Shown one piece after another: positions 14,090 to 18,050 of a stretch of 18,050 nt of DNA. The notes under the pieces are model-generated. The model had not been told where the DNA came from. It ran no database searches and worked only from the letters and a program-made list of their open reading frames with translations. The first letter of the stretch is position 1; every line of letters starts with the position of its first letter. Source of the DNA: DATHGT01 sp035317605 (GTDB lineage: Bacteria; Methylomirabilota; Methylomirabilia; Rokubacteriales; CSP1-6); contig DATHGT010000039.1 in the NCBI GenBank assembly GCA_035317605.1, positions 1 through 18,050 of the forward strand. Direction: 5' to 3'. The position numbers were made by a program, and so were the translations under genes.

Positions 14090-14467
14090 ATGACGACTGG
14101 GGCCGAGGCCGACGTTCTTCGCGCCGACGAAAACCGCTTCGAGGCCATGCGCAAGGAAGACTGGAACGCGCTCGACATGGCGCTCGCGGATGACCTGACG
14201 TATGTCCACTCGACCGCGCGGCTGGAGTCGAAGGCCGAGCACGTCGCCAACCTGCGCGCCGGCAAGCCGCACTACCGCGGCATCGCGCCGCGCGACCGCA
14301 CGGCGCGCGTGCACGGCGACGTGGGGATCGTCACCGGCGTGTCGGCGATGCACGTCGAGCGCGACGGCAAGGAGCAGCGCTTCACGGTGCGCTATCTCGC
14401 GGTCTACGCGAAGACCGGTGGGCTGTGGCGGATGACCGCCTGGCAATCCACGAAAATGGACGCGTAG
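14090..14467 (+). CDS. NTF2-like / SnoaL-type protein
   Basis: A 125-residue protein of the nuclear transport factor 2-like superfamily (DUF4440/SnoaL style). The pattern is typical: an N-terminal helix pair (EADVLRADENRFEAMRKEDW), then ALDMALADDLTYVHSTARLESKAE, a strand-rich middle with a conserved VHGDVGIVTG segment, and a final strand ending LWRMTAWQSTKM. Such proteins form a cone-shaped pocket and act as isomerases, dehydratases, hydrolases or binding partners; the reaction is not predictable here. AGGAGGG lies a few bases upstream. It is 30 bases ahead of the amidohydrolase gene on the same strand and is likely co-transcribed with it. It is not close in sequence to the HpxZ-like protein elsewhere in the window, though both share the fold. 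Confidence 0.85.
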   Translation: MTTGAEADVLRADENRFEAMRKEDWNALDMALADDLTYVHSTARLESKAEHVANLRAGKPHYRGIAPRDRTARVHGDVGIVTGVSAMHVERDGKEQRFTVRYLAVYAKTGGLWRMTAWQSTKMDA

Positions 14468-14497
14468 CACCGCACTCCACAAAGAGGAGGATCCTGC

Positions 14498-15640
14498 ATG
14501 CGCTACAACCGGATCTCAGCGGACTGTCACCTCGACCTCATTTGGCTGCCCCCGGATCTCTTCACCTCGGAAGCGCCGCGCGAGATGAAGGACAAGATGC
14601 CGTACGTGGCCGAGGGGCCGGACGGCCGGAAATGGGTCGCCAACAACGGCGTGACGTTCGGAATCGCCTGCGGCGTCGGTGCCTCGGGCACGGTGTACGT
14701 TCCCGGTAAGCAGCTGCGCGTCGACAAGATGGCCGAGGCCGGCCTCTACGACGACGGCAAGAAGGGCCTGCGGCGGCCGGGCGATCCGCACCTGCGCGTG
14801 AAGGACATGGACCGTGACGGCGTCGACGCCGAGGTCATCTACGGCATCCTCGCCGCGGCGGCCAAGCTCGGCGACCGTGAGGCCTCCAACGAGATGGTGC
14901 GCATCTACAACACGTGGCTCGCGGACTTCTGCAGCCACTATCCCGACCGCCACATCGGTCTCGCCAACCTGCCGTACGGCGACATCGACGCCGCGGTGGC
15001 CGAAGTGCACCGCGTGGCCAAGATGGGCTTCAAGGGCATCGAGCTGTCGTGCTCGTGGGACATGGAGCCGATGTGGCATCCCATGTGGGAGCCGCTCTGG
15101 CAGGCCATCAACGAGGTGAACATTCCCCTCCACTTCCACACGTTCCCCTCGGTCTCGCCGAAGCTCCGCGAGCAGTACACCGGGCTCACCCAGCGCGCGC
15201 TCGCGTACAGCTCGCTCTGTCTCTTCCAGATGACGCTCGGCAACATCCTGACCTCGCTGATGGGCAAGGCGGTGTTCGAGCGCTATCCGAACATGCGCAT
15301 CGCGTTCGGCGAGAGCGGCATCGGCTGGATCCCCTACGTGCTCGACCGCATGGACTTCGAGTATGAGGACCAGTACAAGGACCTGCCGCTCAAGCTCAAG
15401 CCGAGCGAGTACTGGCGGCGCCAGTGCAAGGCCACGTTCCAGTACGACCGCGTGGGCACCAAGCTCATCGACGACATGGGCGTGGAGACGTTGATGTGGG
15501 GCTCCGACTATCCGCACCCCGACGGCGTGTGGCCCGAGTCGGAGAAGTACATCAAGGACCAGTTCTCGCACCTGCCCGCCGACGTCACCCGCAAGATGAC
15601 CTGCGAGAACGCGGCGAAGTTCTACGGCCTGACCAACTGA
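14498..15640 (+). CDS. Amidohydrolase 2 (ACMSD-like) family protein
   Basis: A 380-residue TIM-barrel metal hydrolase or decarboxylase of the amidohydrolase-2 family (ACMSD, gamma-resorcylate decarboxylase relatives). Metal-site candidates are His11 in SADCHLD, His212/His214 in PLHFHTF, and Asp337 in LMWGSDYPHPDG; Glu272 in AFGESGIGW is also typical. The usual N-terminal H-x-H is reduced to H-x-D here, so the metal site may be mononuclear with one ligand changed, as in a recognisable subgroup beginning ADCHLD. GAGGAGG with a seven-base gap precedes the ATG. The C-terminus ENAAKFYGL is typical of the family. It precedes the dioxygenase gene by ten bases, so they are likely one unit. The reaction may be decarboxylation or C-C/amide hydrolysis of an aromatic or cyclic acid (inference). 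Confidence 0.92.
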   Translation: MRYNRISADCHLDLIWLPPDLFTSEAPREMKDKMPYVAEGPDGRKWVANNGVTFGIACGVGASGTVYVPGKQLRVDKMAEAGLYDDGKKGLRRPGDPHLRVKDMDRDGVDAEVIYGILAAAAKLGDREASNEMVRIYNTWLADFCSHYPDRHIGLANLPYGDIDAAVAEVHRVAKMGFKGIELSCSWDMEPMWHPMWEPLWQAINEVNIPLHFHTFPSVSPKLREQYTGLTQRALAYSSLCLFQMTLGNILTSLMGKAVFERYPNMRIAFGESGIGWIPYVLDRMDFEYEDQYKDLPLKLKPSEYWRRQCKATFQYDRVGTKLIDDMGVETLMWGSDYPHPDGVWPESEKYIKDQFSHLPADVTRKMTCENAAKFYGLTN

Positions 15641-15650
15641 GCGGCGGTTC

Positions 15651-16613
15651 GTGACGCTCGACGGGCCGATGGCCGACGCGCGGGCCTGGACCCGCGCGTC
15701 GCTCGCATGGCTGGACGTCAGGCTTCCGGTGCCTGACGCCTGCCAGGCGGAGATCGACGCGGCCATCGGCACGTTGACGTCCCGCACCGAGCCCGCCCTG
15801 TCGCTCGACCCCGACGCGTTCCCGCTCCCCGAGTGCCGGCGGCTCATGGCGAGCGTCCAGTCGACGCTGCTCGATGGCGTGGGCCACGTCATCCTCGACC
15901 GCATTGCCGTGGAGCGCCATGGCCTCGACGCGAACCGGACCATCGCGTGGCTGCTGGCTCGGCTTCTCGGTCGGGTGGTGTCCCAGACCTGGGGCGGCAC
16001 GTACCTCTATGACGTCAAGGACTCCGGCAAGCCCCTCGGTTACGGGGTTCGCCGGTCGGTCACGAACGCCGCCCAGCCGTTTCACACCGACGGGCCGTGG
16101 CTCTGGAAGCCCCCCGCCGTCGTCGGTCTCTTGTGCGTGGAGTCGGGCCACGAGGGCGGGCTGAGCCGTGTGACGAGTCTGCTCACCGCGCACGACGACA
16201 TGCGCCGCCGTCATGCCGATCTGCTGCCCCGCCTGTACGAGGCGTTCTCCTGGGACCGTCAGGCCGAGCACCCGCCCGATGATTCCCGGGTGTCCCGCCA
16301 TCCGGTGTACACGTCCGACGGCGGGCGGCTGTTGGGGCGGTACTACGAGGACTACGTGGTGAAGGGCCACGCGCTGGCCGGCGAGCCGCTGGACGCCGCG
16401 GGTGTCGAGGCGCTGGCCGCGCTTCGGAACATCGTCGATCGGCCCGAGAACTGGGTCGAGTTCCGTCTCGAGCGCGGTCAGTTCCAGTTCGTCAACAACC
16501 GCCAGATCGCCCACTGCCGGACGGAGTTTCGGGACGAGCCCGAGCATCCACGCCACATGATCCGCGTCTGGGTTCGGGACGAAGGCACGCCGCACCTCGA
16601 AGGGCGGGCTTGA
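15651..16613 (+). CDS. TauD/TfdA-type Fe(II)/2-oxoglutarate dioxygenase
   Basis: A 320-residue non-haem iron oxygenase. The facial triad is visible: His145 and Asp147 in AAQPFHTDGPW, and distal His288 in NNRQIAHCRTEF. Arg305 in RHMIRVWVRD should bind the 2-oxoglutarate carboxylate. Length fits the family. Family members hydroxylate sulfonates, phenoxyacids, carnitine-like compounds and others; specificity is not readable. The start is a GTG at 15651, ten bases after the amidohydrolase stop, without a good ribosome site; an in-frame ATG at 15669 is the alternative. The stop overlaps the TTG of the permease gene (TTGA). A TauE-type exporter directly behind it would fit removal of sulfite from sulfonate cleavage, but this is only contextual. 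Confidence 0.9.
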   Translation: MTLDGPMADARAWTRASLAWLDVRLPVPDACQAEIDAAIGTLTSRTEPALSLDPDAFPLPECRRLMASVQSTLLDGVGHVILDRIAVERHGLDANRTIAWLLARLLGRVVSQTWGGTYLYDVKDSGKPLGYGVRRSVTNAAQPFHTDGPWLWKPPAVVGLLCVESGHEGGLSRVTSLLTAHDDMRRRHADLLPRLYEAFSWDRQAEHPPDDSRVSRHPVYTSDGGRLLGRYYEDYVVKGHALAGEPLDAAGVEALAALRNIVDRPENWVEFRLERGQFQFVNNRQIAHCRTEFRDEPEHPRHMIRVWVRDEGTPHLEGRA

Positions 16614-17326
16614 CGACCTCGCTGTACTTCGCGGCGGTACTGTTCGTCGCCTACTTCGTCCGCGGTCTGGCGGGGTTCGGCTCGGGACTGATCGCGGTCC
16701 CGCTGCTCACGCTCGTCGCCCCGCTGCCGCTCGTCGTTCCCCTCGTGGTGCTGCTCGACTACGTCGGCTCGGCCAGCCAGGGTCTCAGGAACGCCGCGCA
16801 CGTCGCCTGGCGCGAGCAACTCGTCCTGGTGCCGTTCATGCTCGTCGGCGTGGCCGTGGGCCTCTATCTCCTGACCGCGCTGCCGAAGCAGATCCTCGCG
16901 CGCGCGCTCGGCGCGTTCGTCATCCTCTACGCCGTGTATCAGCTGCTTCCGCTGCCTCCCCTTCGGGGCTCGCGCGCCTTCGCGACGGTCTGCGGATTCT
17001 TCGGCGGTCTCGTGGGCACCGTCTTCGGCGCGGGGGGGCCGTTCTACGTGGTGTACTTCGGCCTCCGGGCGCTGGACCGGACGACCTTCCGGGCGACGTT
17101 CGCCGTCAACTTCCTCATCGACGGCGGCGTGCGCCTGATCGCGTACCTCGTCACCGGGCTCCTCGGGTGGGCGACGCTGCCACTGCTGGCCGTCGGGCTG
17201 CCCTTCGCCGCCGCCGGCCTCTATGTCGGCGGCCGCATCCAGACCGGCTTCACGCAGGCCGCCTTCGTCCGGGTGGTCGGCGCGCTGCTCGTCGTCAGCG
17301 GCATCGTGCTCCTGCTCAAGCGCTGA
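16610..17326 (+). CDS. TauE/SafE (TSUP) family membrane permease
   Basis: A 238-residue multi-pass inner-membrane protein of the TSUP family, which transports sulfite, sulfoacetate or other organic anions. About seven hydrophobic segments are visible, starting with LYFAAVLFVAYFVRGLAGFG. The family's paired glycine-rich motifs occur in each half: GLAGFGSGLIAVPLL near residues 19-33 and GTVFGAGGPFYVVYFGLR in the second half. It ends on a short basic tail (LLLKR). The start is a TTG at 16610 overlapping the dioxygenase stop in a TTGA junction, with GGGCGGG just upstream; rare TTG use plus overlap suggests coupled, reduced translation. No ATG in this frame precedes the first helix. The cargo is unknown; a by-product of the dioxygenase is a reasonable guess. 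Confidence 0.9.
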   Translation: MTTSLYFAAVLFVAYFVRGLAGFGSGLIAVPLLTLVAPLPLVVPLVVLLDYVGSASQGLRNAAHVAWREQLVLVPFMLVGVAVGLYLLTALPKQILARALGAFVILYAVYQLLPLPPLRGSRAFATVCGFFGGLVGTVFGAGGPFYVVYFGLRALDRTTFRATFAVNFLIDGGVRLIAYLVTGLLGWATLPLLAVGLPFAAAGLYVGGRIQTGFTQAAFVRVVGALLVVSGIVLLLKR

Positions 17327-17356
17327 CGTCGCGCCGTGGCCGGCCCCGTGGCTTCG

Positions 17357-17365
17357 TGCTAACGT
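17357..17365 (+). promoter_or_regulatory. Candidate extended -10 for the acyl-CoA dehydrogenase gene
   Basis: TGCTAACGT, with the TG-n extension before TAACGT (17360-17365), ends ten bases before the ATG at 17376. No purine-rich ribosome site lies between. This repeats the arrangement before 2584 and suggests a leaderless message. Confidence 0.35.
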
Positions 17366-17375
17366 CCGACGCGTC

Positions 17376-18050
17376 ATGGACTTCCGCATCACCAACGAGC
17401 AGCGCGAGCTCCAACAACGCGCGCGGTCTCTGGCCCGGGACTTCGCCACGCGCGCGGCTCAACACGACCGCGAGGCGAGCGATCCCGTCGAGAACTACGC
17501 GGCGCTTCGCGACGCCGGGTTCTACGGGCTCAACGTGCCGGCCGAATTCGGCGGGGGCGGCGTCGGCTTGCTCGGGTGGTCGCTGGCCGCCGAGGAGCTG
17601 GGACGGGGCTGCGGATCGACGGCGCTGTCGTTCAACATGCACCTGTCCGTGGTCGGGCCGGTCATGGAGAGTCCGCTGGTGCCGCTCGCGGCTAAGGGGC
17701 GGCTGGCCAAGATGGTGGTGCAGGACGCCACGCTCATCGGCGGGAATTTCTCGGAGCCGACGACGTCCGGGCTGGTCGGGACGCCGGTGCCGCTCACGCG
17801 CGCTCGGCGGGTCAGCGGCGGCTATCGCATCACCGGGCGCAAGATGTTCGCGTCGATGATCGCGGCGGCTGACTACGTGATGGTGATGGCGTATCCGGAC
17901 GAGGCGACGACGCCGACCGCCGGCATGCTGCTGCTCGTTCCGCCGGACGCGCCGGGGCGCCGCGTGGAGCACGTGTGGGACACGCTCGGGATGCGCGCCA
18001 CCCGCAGCGATTCCATGGTCCTCGAAGACTGCTTCGTGTCCGACGACGCG
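17376..18050 (+). CDS. Acyl-CoA dehydrogenase family protein, N-terminal part
   Basis: The first 225 residues of an FAD-dependent acyl-CoA dehydrogenase; the gene runs off the right edge. The N-terminal helical domain is clear (MDFRITNEQRELQQRARSL, AALRDAGFYGLNVPAEFGG, then AAEELGRGCGSTALSF). It is followed by the beta-domain: GGNFSEPTTSGL stands where many members have the flavin-contacting TEP-x-AGSD motif, then VSGGYRITGRKMFAS, VEHVWDTLGMRATRSDSMVLEDCFV. These segments give a firm family assignment, though the TTSGL variant departs from the classic AGSD. The catalytic base lies beyond the window. It is separated from the permease gene by 49 bases and may have its own promoter. Substrate chain type unknown. 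Confidence 0.93.
   Translation, partial: MDFRITNEQRELQQRARSLARDFATRAAQHDREASDPVENYAALRDAGFYGLNVPAEFGGGGVGLLGWSLAAEELGRGCGSTALSFNMHLSVVGPVMESPLVPLAAKGRLAKMVVQDATLIGGNFSEPTTSGLVGTPVPLTRARRVSGGYRITGRKMFASMIAAADYVMVMAYPDEATTPTAGMLLLVPPDAPGRRVEHVWDTLGMRATRSDSMVLEDCFVSDDA

Noticed and set aside
14516..16000. 494-codon open frame on the minus strand across the amidohydrolase and dioxygenase genes
   Set aside because: It spans two well-supported plus-strand genes and their junction, and has low-complexity shadow composition.
17030..17039. Another G7 run, in the TSUP permease gene
   Set aside because: It encodes the conserved GAGGPF motif of the family and lacks the second G-run and the C6 arm, so it is not a copy of the palindromic element.
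1..18050. CRISPR arrays, tRNA or rRNA genes, insertion sequences, phage genes
   Set aside because: No regularly spaced repeats, no cloverleaf or rRNA-like segments, and no transposase or integrase motifs were recognised on either strand.

Overview
The window is strongly GC-rich, densely coding bacterial DNA: 16 protein genes, no RNA genes, and no gene-free stretch longer than about 140 bases. High GC at third codon positions produces many long antisense shadow frames, which are left out. The gene content (oligopeptide-type ABC uptake, two hydantoinase/oxoprolinase systems, an ACMSD-like amidohydrolase, a TauD dioxygenase, an acyl-CoA dehydrogenase) fits a metabolically versatile soil bacterium. 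The protein style recalls Candidatus Rokubacteria / Methylomirabilota metagenome contigs, but this is an impression; a high-GC proteobacterium cannot be excluded.

Region 1 (1-2514, minus): an extracytoplasmic peptide/opine/nickel-type binding protein followed by a DppB-type permease that runs off the left edge. Region 2 (2584-7412, plus) starts divergently from it. It is a tightly packed five-gene catabolic operon: DUF917 (S-methyl-thiohydantoin desulfurase-like), a single-chain hydantoinase A-like protein, an NMT1/SsuA-fold protein without a signal peptide, an HpxZ/AtzH-like NTF2-fold protein, and an RraA/HMG-aldolase-like protein. The adjacent ABC system may import its substrate, perhaps a hydantoin, ureide or other cyclic amide (inference).

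Region 3 (13952 down to 7406, minus): a class 3 lipase, a HyuA/HyuB pair and a lipoprotein alpha/beta hydrolase. The last three genes are joined by one-base stop/start overlaps. Its end collides with region 2 in a 7-base stop-to-stop overlap. Region 4 (14090-18050, plus): an NTF2-like protein, an amidohydrolase, a TauD/TfdA dioxygenase overlapping a TauE/SafE permease, and a truncated acyl-CoA dehydrogenase.

The most unusual signal is a short G/C-tract palindromic element present twice. Each copy lies in frame inside a hydantoinase-A-family gene, on the coding strand, at non-homologous sites. The shared layout is G7, two bases, T, G6, 10-11 bases, then GCCCCCCAT. It lengthens both proteins and looks like a small dispersed repeat tolerated inside coding sequence.
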